Of a stretch of DNA of 64,000 nt, positions 23,101-34,524 are shown in pieces. Each line of letters begins with the position of its first letter. Positions within the stretch are counted from its first letter, which is position 1. The notes under the pieces were generated by a model, which made no database searches, was not told the DNA's origin, and saw only the letters and a program-made list of their open reading frames with translations. Source of the stretch: Paguma larvata. Its lineage: Eukaryota > Chordata > Mammalia > Carnivora > Viverridae. Location: positions 41,547,832 through 41,611,831 of the forward strand of contig CM057843.1 of assembly GCA_030068075.1 (NCBI GenBank), in the 5' to 3' direction. Both the position numbers and the translations under genes were made by a program.

Positions 23101-26100
23101 TAGGGAAACCCAGGCAGGGGCAGGCTGAGCCCCAAGCTGTGTCTGGTTATGGTAAAAGATGAGCTGCTTCTAATCGAAGGTTCCTTTCTGGGCTTGTCGG
23201 GGAGCCTTCGGGAACCCTCAGGGACAATGACTTTGTTCTGTCGGGTGGTAAGGAACATTGAGTCTGGGCCATGTATGTAAGCATACATGCATGTGTGTAT
23301 GAAGTAGGGTCTGTGGATTCACAGAATCTGCGCGGCTAGGTTGCGGGGGTCCTCAAGCCCTCGGATAGTGTGTGTAGAATTGTCGGGGTGCGCCATACAC
23401 AAAGCAATGTGGAGTTTTCTAGGAAGAGAAGATCCATAGCTTTTATGAGATTCTGAAAGGGGTGGGTTTACGGCTCCCAAACCTTCCTCCAAGCTCTCCG
23501 GTCCCTTTGCCCTTCGGTTTTCCCCCGTCATTTTGGCAAGTCCAAAAAGAGACCCTAGTGTATGAAGGGTGTGCGTGGAGGACGTGTTTCACCCGCGTGC
23601 TGCCGCGTAGTGAAAGGAATTAGGGTGTGTGCGAACCTGTGTGCATGCACGCTGGGGCCTCAGCATGTCGGGGGTGGGGGGGAGGGTGGGGTAGGGGGGG
23701 CAAGACAAGGTTAATCCCCTCCCCCAGTTTTTCCTAGCTACAATGCCTCCTTCTACATCTTTCTGTCTCCTCCCCTTCCAGAAGGCTCTTGGGGACGAAT
23801 GTCCCTCCACAGATAGAGAACTGGTTCCTTCCAGGACAGAGGCTACCAGGGTGGGGGCGGGGTAAGGGTGAGCGAGCGACAAGGCGAGTGGTGACACAGT
23901 GGAGCAGAAGCCCCGGAGAATGCCTCCCTCCCCCCCCCACTTCTACTGGAACTCCTAAAGAGGCCCCTTCCCCCTGGGATTGGGCCCCAGGAAGGGGCGA
24001 AGGTGACGGGGCGGATATGGCGTAGGCAGGCGGCTAACCTGGGGTGAGCTTAAGCTGTTTGGCTGTTTTCACCTGGTTCTCTTGGAGCCCCGCCTGGGAT
24101 GCTCCCAAGCCCCTTCTCTTCTAGTGACCCCCATATTGGAGGGACCGTTCCTAAAGCTCTCTCTCCCTCTCTCTGGGCATTTTGCTGGCGTGGCATCGTT
24201 TCCGCCCCCTCCCGCGTCCCCAGGCAGATAAACTCCACCTGGCACCGGGTGGAGTCGGGGGTAGACCCTGGCACGCCGGCTTGGCCGCCAAAACCCAGCC
24301 AAGTCAACAAATAAATAAAATGGCATTACAAGACCCAACACGGTAATTTGAAATTCTCCTGCTCTCGAGGAACTCAGGGCTCGGGGTGACTGTGCCTGTT
24401 TCTATCCTTGTTGACGGTCTCTGAACGAGGCCCTGTCCTATCCCTGTGGTTCGAGAAGCCAGTGTTCTGGGAAGGAGCCAAGCAGAGACCGGGGTTCACA
24501 CCACGGCCCAGTTTTGCCTTGGCTGGTTGCTCCCGGCCCGGCCCCGGGAAGGGTATGGGCTGTGTGCTGGGGGGAGGGACCTCCCCGGGACTGCTGCGGA
24601 GGGTGAGGGGGGTTCAGGTCAAACCTTCGGGCCTGAGGTGGGAGGAAAGGCAAGATGACCCCTGGGGGGGGTCTCTAGAGTCACGTGACTGGCCTGTGAC
24701 TGGCCTGTGACGCCAGCAGGAGATGCCCCCAGCCCATTACCTCAATGGAAACTGGCGGTTAATGAAGCCCCAAAGGGGGCCCAGAATGCGTCAGCCTCCC
24801 CCACGCTCTGCACCGCCCTTGCCCTCGGGACCCTCCTTGCCTAGGTAGCAGGGATGGGAATGTTGCTCCTCCCGCTCCATCACCCCCATCCTGTTGACTT
24901 TGGGGGTATTGCCCGTGGCTGGGCCGGAGGGCACATCGGGGATGAACTTGGCCCCTGTGCCCCTAAGCGAGGTTTGGTCCTTCTCTTTATCTGGTGTTTC
25001 CCAAACTGCCTTGCATTTTTGTTTTTTTTAAAGAGAGAGAGAGAGAGAGAGAGCACGTGAGCAAGGGAAGAGGGCAGAGGGCGGCGAGAGAGAGAATCTC
25101 AAGCAGGCTCCACGCTCAGTGTAGATACTCAAAGAGGGGCTTGATCTTACGACCGTGAGGTGCCCCCCAAACCTGCCTCATCCTAAGGGCCACCGGGGGT
25201 GACCCCTGCCTATGGAATTAGATTCCCCGGGGGTGGGGACCGGGAGTGTGTGTGTGCATGTGCTGTGTGTGTGTGTTTCAGTAAACTTCCCACCCAACGT
25301 GGGGCTCAAACTCACCACCTCCAGACCCAGAGTCGCATGCTCCACCTACCGAGTGCGCCGGCCAGGAGCCCCAGGAATGTGTTCTCTTTTTTCTTTTTTT
25401 CATTGTATTTATTTGAGATAGAGCAGGGATGAGGGGCAGAGGGAAAGAGAGAGAGAGAATCTCAAGCAGGCGGTACACTCCGCGTGGAGCCCAATGTGGA
25501 GCCTGATCCCATAACCCCGGGATCGTGACCTGGGCCGAAATCAAGAGTCGGGATGCTCTACCGGCTGAGCCACCCAGGCGCCCCAGGAATATGTACTTTT
25601 AGCCCTGCCCTGGGGATTCTTGATTTGGGTCGGTTTGGGGCTGGTCGGCCTGGGTGCCTTAGCCGTGCTCCTGAACAGATAGTATATGCTGCCCGTGTGT
25701 TTTTGCCAAGGGACTCCATGTCCTGCTGGTCTGTTTGATCGCTTTGGAATAGTTTCCGGCTGACTTCTCTTGAGTTCTTCAGCTGCTGGTGGCTTCTGAT
25801 TCTTAACCCCCTCGGTCCAATCCCTCTCTCAAGATGTCAACTGTCTATAAACCTATCTTCCAGTACTTGGCGCGTCTGCTATTCAGAGCAAGTTGGTGAA
25901 GAAGCCTCCTGCCAAGCCACTGATCACAGCATAAAGCATCCCTTGTACAGCATCCCTTGTGAGGCCGTGCTTTCTCTGGAGGGAGGACCTGCCTCTATTA
26001 ACATTATCCTGCGTGGGGGGAGGGGGAAGCCCTCAGGGACAGGGAAGCGCTCCTGAGTCAGGATCTCTGCCGCTCTAGCTCTAGCTCTAGCTCCCAAATC

Positions 26101-29100
26101 CGCAGGGCCGGCTCCCACCGGCCCGGGGACGGGATCGCGGTGTATTTATTCACGTAGTCAGCAAATGAAGCACGGAGTGTCTATTCTTAGCCAGACCCTG
26201 TTTTCCCGATGCTGGGGAATCATGAAGACAGAGAAAGCAAGCCCCCCTGCTGCCCTCAGGGAGCTGAACTTTCAGGTAGAGAAGGTAGACCACAAACGCA
26301 TAAGCGCAAATAAATGAAAGAGATGCAAATAAATCCAGACCCTCTGTCCAGGTGGCCAGACGCGCCAGGGCAAAAATAAATGAGGGCTGCCATGGGGAGG
26401 CGGTGTGGGTGGTCAGAGAAGGCGTCCGGGGAGGTGACCAAGCGAGCTGAGACTTCGGTGGCCAGGAGAAAAACAACAACAACAAAAAAAACAGGCAGGC
26501 AAAGGTTTGGGGAAGAGGAATCAAGGGCTCTGGAGAGAAAGGACAAGGAGAGGCAGGCGGGAGAGGTAAGCAGGCCAGACCAGGCGGGGCCTCAGAGGCC
26601 GGGCCGAGAGGAAGAGTTAGGAGTTTGTGCTTTGAGCAAGGAGGGAAAGCAGGGGCCTCCTACGCGGAAAGAGCGCTCTGACAGCTGTGGGGAGAACCAC
26701 CTGCTGTGGGAGGTGAGCACGGAAGCAGGGAGTTCCAATATAGAGGCTCTGGCTGAAATCCCAGGAAGAAACCACGAGCCCCTGCTGATGGGGAGGCCGG
26801 GGAGGCGGGGGAGGCCGGGGGGTGTGTCTGCGCGCGGAGCCCGGAGCAGGGGTCTTCCGCAGCCGTCCCCTCCTGCCCTTCGCCCTTCCCAGCCGCACTC
26901 CATCTGGTGGATCTCTCAGTTTCCCCCTTGTCCACTCTGAGAGCAGTCCCCTTGGCTTCCGCCGCCAAATCACCCTCCAGCCACTCTTCCTGGACTATCA
27001 GCAAGTTCTTCTTGGTGTCTACCCCTTCCCATTTCTGTTTCTGTCGATTCTTGGGCAAGGGCCAGAGATTCTGGGGTCAGGGGAGGGACTCCGCTGTATT
27101 CCCACCCGAAGGGGTTGGAGAGGCCAGGGTAAGAACTGGAAATTAAAGCTGCAGTACCCAGGCTGGAGGTCATGGAGGAACTGCTGTTCGGTTGCTGCCT
27201 AAGCCCCAAACCCAGCTCCGCCCACGCCGGCACCCCGGAAGTGCGGACACCCCGGGGGTGCTTCTCAGACCTCCAAGCTCGGAAACCTTCCTCTCTCCTA
27301 GCTGCAGGCTGAAGACCTGAGGCAGGATGAGCCGCCCGTGTCCCCAGCCGCTTCCCCTCGCACTGTCCGCTTGAACCACCTCCTTTCCTCTCTTCCATCT
27401 TCTCCCCCAGGTTCTAGATTTCTGGATCTCACCCGAGAGGTTGTATAAAACACAGATTCCTGGGCCCAGCCCAGATTCAGAATCTCTCCGTGTTATTCTA
27501 GGTCCATTAGGACCTCCCTGCAATGCCTGCCCATCCCAGACGGGACTCTGCCGGCAGCTCTGAGAGGGCCAGGGCTGCCTTCACTTCAGGAAAATGGAGG
27601 GAATAAATACAAAGCATCTAGGAAGAGCCTGGAATCTGCTCAGACAGGTTCTGGGAACCTGCAGCCTTCCCTCCAAGGTCTTAATGGAGGCTAGAGATGG
27701 AGGGCACTAGGACCTGGGGTGGGGTCGCCTTCCATCCCGGGAAGGCTGTTTCCCCCTTGGGCTGGTGCTAATCTGCAAGGCGGCAATAATGGCGCCTGGG
27801 GGGGGGGGCAGGGGGCTGCCAGGCGGGGCCCCACCCAGACTCCCCTCTGACCTCTCTCTCTCTGTCTGCAGCCCAGGTACCAGACAGTGATGAGCAGTTC
27901 GTTCCTGATTTCCATTCAGAAAACCGTGAGTGGAGGGCCCTGGGTCAAGGGAGGGGGGAGTAGGGGAGGGCAGGAAATGAGTCACAGGGATAGAGAATCA
28001 CAAAAGATCAACTTCTTCCCTCCTAAAGAAAAGGGGGAAGAACAGGGCTCCCCATCCTTAGGTTTGGACTCCAAGACCCAAGACAGTAACTGGGAGAGGA
28101 GGACCTGGGTCCCACTTGGGGCTTGCTCCATCCTAGCTGTGTGACCTGCGAACGATTACTTCACCTCTCTGGTCCTCCATTTCCCAGTTTCCGGAATGAG
28201 GGGCTTGGACCGGTTCGGCGGGGTCCGGCTCTACCTTCCTCAGTTCCTTTCATGCACCTAGGAGCAGTTTTGCACCCCGCCCCCCCCAGGAGACACGGGG
28301 CAACGCCCGTAGATGTTTCTGGCTGTCACAACTGAGGGCAGGGTGCTACAGACACCTAGTGAGTAGAGCGGCCAGAGCTGCTGCTAGACACCCTACGATG
28401 CCCAGGATGCGCCCCCACAACAAAAATTATCTGGCCCAAAGGTCAGTAGTGCACTGGCGAGAAGCCCTCCTTTACTGTCAGATACTCTATTTCTCAACCG
28501 TCTTCAGTGAAATAAAATAGGGCACATCTAGTGGAAAACCGCGGATAAGAGACCAGTCAGTCACAGGCACTCGGCTCCACGCAGGAAGAGAGACGCTTAC
28601 ACGCGCAGCCTTGGAACCAAACGTGCTTCTCGGCCGGGCGGCCGGGGTTCGCAGGCCCCGCGGGGGCCACGGGAGACACCCGTGTCCTTCACAGAGAGTC
28701 AGGACCGTGTGTGTAACGTTAGTCAGCCGACCTGCAAGTGGGCTAATACCCAACCTCGACCAGAAAAAGAACGATCCTTTATAGCACCAAATAAGAAAAC
28801 ATTTCTCTCCCTTGGAATTTTCCAGGGCCCTCAGGCAAACCGCAGGCCCTAGGTTGGAGGTGCTCAGTCCTTAGGAAGGTGTTTTTTGGAGGGGTTGGGG
28901 TTGTAGTAAATGTTGGATTTGGGACGGTTTCTTTGGTTAACATTGGACCTCGGCCTGATGTATGAAACTAGACATGGTGTCAATAGCCAAACTGTCCTTA
29001 AAACCGTCTGACCGCGTGTCTCCGAAAACTGAGACCCAGAGAGAGGGGCTGAGCCTGAGCGGGTCGCCCAACTGGCCCTCAAAGAGCAGAACGTGTCCGG

Positions 29101-32100
29101 AGCCCTGCTGGCCTCTTCTGTGACCCGCTCTGGCCTTGTTCTGCCCTCCCCCCCTCCACCCCTGCAGTAGCTTTCCACAGCCCCCCCACCAGGATCAAGA
29201 AGGAGCCCCAGAGTCCCCGCACAGACCCGGCCCTGCCCTGCGGCAGGAAGCTGCCGCTCCCCTACCACCATGGCGAGCAGTGCCTTTATTCCAGGTGAGC
29301 CCCGGCCGGCCCTGGTCAAGGGCAGGGATGGAGGAGGGAGGGCGAAAGGCAGCAGATGAGCTGAGCTGCCGCATAGACCACAGAAAGGATTTCTGAGCCC
29401 CTGCGAGGGAGCCCCATGGCTCAGGATTTCCTCTGAGTTGTCGGGAGGAAGCACGCAGCAGGGGGTTCAAGGGCTGCGTGTTAAGGCCTGGGCAGAGCCT
29501 TTCCAGCAGAGGAAGCCGCCACCGGCCCACCCAGGGGAGAGGGAGGCGTTCTCAGGATTCACAAAAGGAGAAAAAGAGTTCAGTTGGGGCCCGGTCGCTC
29601 AAGCCGGGCCTTTCCCAGCACCCTCTACGCGTCCTCCCCCTCCCCCCATCCGTGTGACTCACTTCCCCGGGGATAAAGGGTTCAAAGATGCTCGCCCAGC
29701 TTCTCTGCCCCCTCACCCCCGTCTCCCCCTCAACTCCAGTGCCTATGACCCCCCTAGACAAATCGCCATCAAGTCCCCCGCCCCCGGTGCCCCCGGACAG
29801 TCGCCCCTGCAGCCCTTCCCCCGGGCAGAACAACAGCGGAGTTTCCTGAGGTCCTCCGGCGCCTCCCAGCCCCACCCTGGCCGTGGGTACGTCGGGGAGC
29901 ATAGGTAAGGAGGAGGCCAGGAGACGCGCAGAACCTGTGGGCCCGGGCCTCACCAGTTCTTCCTCAGTCCCTGAGTGTTCTCCACCTGCCCTTAAGAGAC
30001 CTGGCGGGGGGGGGGGGCAGGGGAGGGAGGCAGAGAAGAAGGGATGTCAACACCCCCCCACACACACACACCAGAACCCACTCTGCAAGCTCTGGGGGTG
30101 GCAGGCCAAGGACCGGGGACGGCTCAAGTTAATCTCCTCTTCCTTCTCCCTCCAACCACACCCAGCTCTGTCTTCCAGCAACCCTTGGATATTGGCCACC
30201 CCTTCACATCCTCCCAGGGAGGGGGCCGGGAACCCCTCCTGGCCCCCTACCCACACCAGCTGTCGGAGTCCTGCCCACCCTACCCCCAGCAGAGCTTCAA
30301 GCAGGAATACCTTGACCCCCTGTACGAACAGGCAGGCCAGCCCCAGCCGCCGGTGGGCCAGGGTGGAGTCAGCGGGCACAGGTACCCAGGGGCGGGGGTG
30401 GTGATCAAACAGGAGCAGACGGACTTCGCCTACGACTCAGGTAAGAAACGGTCCCGAGGAGGGGGGGTGGAGAGTTGGGGGGGGGGTTGCCTGGAAGGGT
30501 GGCACGTGATCAAATGGACAGTTCCCTTAAACCCAGAATGTCTCCCAAGTGTCTTACGCCCACCTCCTGCCCTTTACCAGTGCCTACGACCAACCCACCC
30601 AACCACACGCTTTTTTTTTTTCCAGAGATTCAAAACAATTGTCATGTTCCAGTCCCCAAACTTGTATTCAAATAAAAGATAAGCGGGCTGCGAGTCCTTG
30701 CCCTCGGGCGGCTTGTGACTTCCTAGGAAAGTTGAGGCATTTCTTCCTGTTTCTCTTCAGCAAGTGTTGGAGGTTACAATTACCTTACGGAGACCCCCGG
30801 GTGCTGGGCAGGGGGCATGCTAGGCAGGGAGCAGGAGCGCGTGGGGCTGGAGGACACAGAGATGAATAGCATGTCCCCGCCCCCACAGAAGCTTAAACAT
30901 GTAAACGGATTCACACGAGGAGAAGCACGAACTGCAACTAGCCAGGCTCCGAGTTCCCAAGTGGACCCTGGGGTGACTGCGCGTTGTTCCGGCCTCCAGG
31001 CTGATGGAGCTGGGTACCGAAGTGGGACTGAGATACAATTCAGCCACATTCAGAAACAGCTAGAATTCAAAGCCTCAGCGCCCCGGGGGCAGGCCATTCT
31101 CATTCAGGAGGGACCCAGAAAACCTTGGTTTCTGTTACATGTTGCCAGCCCCAAATTGGAATTCATCTGCAAGCTTGTAGGAGAAAAATAAATACTGAGA
31201 TTAGAGTAGGCTCAGAGCTGGCTAGAGCTTTCGAATTCCCCTTTTCCTGATGTCCAGTCTTTCAGGGGAGTAGGGGGATGAACCACACACATCCCCCCCT
31301 AGGGCTGCCGCAGCGAGAACCAGAAAGGCGCGCCTCTCCTCAAACCCGGGGCATTAGCTGAGTCTCCCCTAGCAGTGAGGGGGAGGAAGGCGGAGGGAAA
31401 CTCTGGCTGCTGACCTTCAAAGGATGTAGACCGGAGGAGATCTGGTTACATGCCCTTGAACTCCTGCCCCTCCCCCTTCGGCTTCCTCTCAATGGAGTCA
31501 GGAATTCCATTCACAAAATGGAGGCATGAATGAGCCCACCCTCCCGCCTCCTCCCGGAGGTGTCGGGTTTCACCGTCTCATTCATAGGTGGGAGCGGAGG
31601 GGGCAGGGCGGGAAGGGGCTGGGACTTGAATGGGCGGCTTCACACCACCGCCTCCAGGTGGAGTAGGGAGAGTTCCATCCTAGGGAGTGGAATGAAACGG
31701 GAGGGAGTGTGTTCCGTCAGAAATGAAAACACACTGGGCCGCTGCCTCGCCCCCAGATACAGATACATTCTGGCGTGCTCTTGCTCTCCCTCCCTGTCTC
31801 TCCCTCTCTCCTCCCCCCACCTTACCTGCTGGTCTTCCCCCAGTCAGTGTCCTCAGTCCTCCGTTTCCTCCCTCTCTAAAAACACACATGCACACACACA
31901 CGCGGCTAGGAACACGACCTGCTGACCGGAGGTTAGCCCATTCCAAGGGAGTCTTAGGCATGGACACTGAACCCTTTCCCCCGGAGGTTCACCCCTCCCC
32001 TCCCTCCTCCCCCTAAACTCACAGGAAACAGCTGTTCCCTGGAATCTTGGGCCCTTGTGCAACACTTTGCCCGGCCCAGCTGCTGCCGGCCGTGCCTTCT

Positions 32101-33846
32101 GGCCCAAACTTCAAGCCGGGAGGTGCCAACCTTGCGCTCCCTCCGGGTGAACTTGCCTTGGGATTTGGTGTGTTGACAGGCAGCTGGGAAAAGCAGCGGA
32201 ATGCAGGCTGGCAGGAAGCTCTCGAATGTGGGCAGGACTGCAGCCCCTACCGCAGCCACCTGTAACACCACCCTTTCTTCTCTCCCCCCCCCCCCAGATG
32301 TCCCTGGGTGCGCATCCATGTACCTTCACACGGAGGGTTTCTCCGGACACTCTCCAGGTGACAGGGCCATGGGTAAGGCACCCCCCTTCCTTCTGCCAAG
32401 CCCTCCAGGCTGGAGGAGGGAGTCCTGCCATCGGGGAGGGTCTCCTCTGCAGGAGTCCCTCTGGACTCTCTGGAGGCTCGTATCAGTGAACCCCCAGATC
32501 TGAGTGACCCCTGACTTTCTCCTCAAGGTTATGGCTATGAGAAACCTCTGCGACCATTCCCAGATGATGTCTGCGTTGTCCCTGAGAAATTTGAAGGTCA
32601 GAGAAGTGACTATTTATGAAAGCGTCCGGGTCTTACCCATGCTTTCTGTGTCCCCGCCCCCCTCTCCCTCCCCCGAGAATCACACCACCGCTGGGGAGGG
32701 GAGAAGGGGTTACTTGGCAGGGGAACCAGAAGGCACCAACCTGACACCTGCTTAATGTGTTCCCCAGGAGACATCAAGCAGGAAGGGGTCGGAGGCTTCC
32801 GAGAGGGACCGCCCTACCAGCGCCGGGGGGCCTTGCAGCTGTGGCAGTTCCTGGTGGCCCTGCTCGATGACCCAACGAATGCCCACTTCATCGCCTGGAC
32901 CGGCCGGGGGATGGAGTTCAAACTAATAGAGCCTGAGGAGGTGGGCCTCCCAGACGTGCCCGCCTCTCCTCCCAACATCTCTGGGGCCTGGAGATAACAG
33001 GATCTGGGGACGTGGCGCGTGTGCCTCACCCGACCTGGATCCTCGTCAGACCTGGGTCCGTGGGCCGTTGCTTGGTCTGCAGGGCCAGCGTACTGTTTTG
33101 CACTAAGAATCTCAGGTGCTGTCTCTGACCTGCCCCCGGTTTTTGTCTGCGGAGCCAACGCCCCCATCCCGAACCTCTGTCCCGTCCCCAGGTGGCCAGG
33201 CTCTGGGGCATCCAGAAGAACCGGCCGGCGATGAACTACGACAAACTGAGCCGCTCGCTCCGATACTACTATGAAAAAGGCATCATGCAGAAGGTGCGGG
33301 ACCGAGGGCCCCGGGGCCGGGAGGGGGAGGGGCGGTAGCTGGGGGAAGGTGGTGGGGGCAGGGGAGCAATTCACAGCAGGTTCCTGGGAGCCGATGAGGA
33401 ACTGGTCAGAGGGAATGAGAAACGGTGGACAAGGTCTCCCTCTCCTAAAAAAGTGCTCAACAGTAAGCGAGAAGCCCGAAGTGTGGAGACACTGAGATTG
33501 GAGAACATGAACTCTGCGGGGAGCTGGCTTCTCGGAGGAGCCCCACGCATCCGGCGGGACCCCCCCCCCCATGCTGACCTGGAGGGAGAGCCAGGCCGAC
33601 CCAGCGCCTCTCTTCCTGCAGGTGGCTGGCGAGCGCTACGTGTACAAGTTCGTGTGTGAGCCCGAGGCCCTCTTCTCCCTGGCCTTCCCGGACAATCAGC
33701 GTCCAGCTCTCAAGGCCGACTTTGACCGGCCAGTCAGTGAGGAGGACACAGTTCCTTTGTCCCACTTGGACGAGAGCCCTGCCTACCTCCCAGAGCTGGC
33801 TGGCCCCGCCCAGCCCTTTGGCCCCAAGGGTGGCTACTCTTACTAG
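20108..33846 (+). CDS. ETV4: ETS translocation variant 4 (PEA3/E1AF), 12 coding exons
   Basis: PEA3-subfamily ETS transcription factor; nuclear, binds GGAA-core sites and acts downstream of FGF/RAS-MAPK signalling (family knowledge). Coding exons read from GT/AG borders and similarity: 20108-20167, 20356-20449, 20677-20724, 27872-27925, 29168-29294, 29740-29904, 30166-30440, 32298-32372, 32528-32596, 32768-32940, 33192-33293, 33622-33846. They sum to 1467 nt (488 codons plus TAG) with every junction in frame. The human protein is 484 residues; the extra four come from one inserted Ser (about 198), one Gln and two residues in the QPQPPVG segment (about 241-247). The start [13 protein letters not shown] matches the family N-terminus; its ATG has C at -3, while Met5 has A at -3. 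Exons 3 (48 nt) and 4 (54 nt) could be skipped without a frameshift. Residue 19 is Cys, where I recall Ser in human. Confidence 0.96.
25022..25166 (-). mobile_element. Degenerate SINEC copy (minus) in ETV4 intron 3
   Basis: (GA)n start and AATCTCAAGCAGGCTCCACG body; the tRNA-like end is partly lost. Confidence 0.75.
25283..25373 (-). mobile_element. Truncated SINEC copy (minus) in ETV4 intron 3
   Basis: tRNA-like half only, ending GCCGGCCAGGAGCCCC. Confidence 0.78.
25383..25584 (-). mobile_element. SINEC copy (minus) in ETV4 intron 3
   Basis: Full-length reverse copy. Duplication AGGAATGTGT / AGGAATATGT; inserted at the edge of the previous truncated copy. Confidence 0.88.
27420..27520 (+). 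mobile_element. MER20-like hAT fragment
   Basis: AACACAGATTCCTGGGCCCA and GATTCAGAATCTCTCCGTG resemble MER20. Confidence 0.5.
28115..28205 (-). mobile_element. MIR remnant (minus) in ETV4 intron 4
   Basis: CTAGCTGTGTGACCTGCGAA core. Confidence 0.6.
28235..28475 (+). mobile_element. MER5-type hAT-Charlie remnant in ETV4 intron 4
   Basis: GCTGTCACAACTGAGGGCAG, CTGCTGCTAGACACCCTACG and AATTATCTGGCCCAAAGGTC follow the order of the remembered consensus. Confidence 0.7.
29168..30440 (+). other. ETV4: ETV4 exons 5-7: central region with SUMO acceptor motifs
   Basis: Exons 29168-29294, 29740-29904 and 30166-30440 encode a Pro/Gln/Ser-rich linker. Psi-K-x-E sumoylation motifs are visible: IKKE (Lys96), FKQE (Lys228) and IKQE (Lys264); a fourth, IKQE (Lys326), lies in exon 10. 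After allowing for the four inserted residues these correspond to the reported human acceptor lysines 96, 226, 260 and 322, so all four are conserved. Function is assigned by family. Confidence 0.8.
32768..33846 (+). other. ETV4: ETV4 exons 10-12: ETS DNA-binding domain and C-terminus
   Basis: Exons 32768-32940, 33192-33293 and 33622-33846 encode the winged helix-turn-helix ETS domain, residues about 343-426. Helix 1 contains [11 protein letters not shown]. The recognition helix reads [13 protein letters not shown], and the two arginines (about 401 and 404) are the ones that contact GGAA in ETS structures. The C-terminal tail, ending [10 protein letters not shown], is the usual PEA3-family end. 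No residue of the recognition helix is altered. Confidence 0.93.
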
Positions 33847-34520
33847 CCCCGGCCGCCGCTCCCCTGTCGCCGGTGGGTGCTGCCCTGTGTACATATAGAT
33901 GAAGTCGGGGTTGGGGACACCCTCACTCTGAAACCTGCAGATGTCTTTGGAGCGGATCCCCGCTGGCCCACCAGTGGCCCCTGCCCGGACTCTGAGCTGC
34001 TCCTCAGAGTCGATGGGGAGGAAGAGCGGTGACACTGCCAAGTGCAAAGGCGGGGTCCAGAAGCTCCTCTGGGGGTGTCACCTCCAGCCTCTTCCCAGGT
34101 CCTGCGTATAGGCCCAAGCCCCACCCCTCTCTCCCATCACAGAGAAAAGAGTTTGCTCTGTGCTGGGGGACAGAAGGAGCGTTCCCACCTATCCCGGTGG
34201 AGAGGGGTGCATTGCGCTCCCCAGATCTCCCCCTGTCGGCAGACAGAAGCCTGGATCCTGCGCTCCGCTCCAAGCTGTGGCCCCGGAGGGTCCTGCCTGC
34301 CCATTCTTGGTGCCTGTGTTCCCAGAGGCAGGGGGAGACTGGAGTAAGGAACCTGGGGTGGGGGAAGGGGCTGCAGGGTGGAGGCAGGGAGGGCCGGGTT
34401 CCTGCTCCTAGGGCCCTTTGCCTCTTCTCTGCCTTTTCCTAGGCCCGGGCCTGGGATTCCACCCCCACCTCCACCTCCACCACGTCTGCCAGACCCCAAT
34501 AAAGGCCCCTGCCTCTCCTT
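33847..34520 (+). other. ETV4: ETV4 3' UTR
   Basis: About 670 nt of 3' UTR follows the TAG at 33844-33846 and runs to a probable cleavage point near 34520. A Pumilio-type element TGTACATA lies at 33888-33895, 42 nt after the stop. The sequence resembles the human ETV4 3' UTR throughout, including the end with a canonical poly(A) signal. Confidence 0.8.
34498..34503 (+). terminator. ETV4: ETV4 poly(A) signal AATAAA
   Basis: A canonical AATAAA hexamer is followed about 25-40 nt later by a GT/T-rich stretch (CCCGTGTCCTCTTTG). It is the only canonical + strand signal near the end of the gene. Confidence 0.85.
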
Positions 34521-34524
34521 AGTC

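Larger units (their letters stand above)
20725..27871 (+). other. ETV4: ETV4 intron 3 (7.1 kb)
   Basis: This is the largest ETV4 intron. No coding sequence was found. It is mostly unique GC-rich DNA, free of SINEs from 20725 to 25020, with three minus-strand SINE copies at 25022-25584. An old, poorly identified interspersed repeat lies at about 26140-26480, and a MER20-like hAT fragment at about 27420-27520. The AT-richer block 20880-21260 looks unlike the rest of the intron and may be regulatory. ORFs of 186-213 codons in this intron have no recognisable family. Confidence 0.6.
20356..27925 (+). other. ETV4: ETV4 exons 2-4: N-terminal acidic activation domain and COP1 degron
   Basis: Exons 20356-20449, 20677-20724 and 27872-27925 encode residues about 21-86. 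The acidic amphipathic activation segment [16 protein letters not shown] is at about 52-67. It is followed by a VP-type COP1 ubiquitin-ligase degron (E/D-rich then VPD, about residues 74-80, DEQFVPD). The family is degraded through this motif, and prostate-cancer fusions that delete the N-terminus lose it (established for ETV1/4/5). The coding of both elements is intact here. Intron 3, between the last two exons, is 7.1 kb. Confidence 0.85.

Noticed and set aside
26380..26940. 186-codon plus-strand ORF in ETV4 intron 3
   Set aside because: It begins in an old interspersed repeat and shows no family similarity; probably chance in GC-rich DNA.
32814..33572. 252-codon minus-strand ORF over ETV4 ETS exons
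   Set aside because: Shadow of the ETS-domain exons; the plus-strand product is certain.
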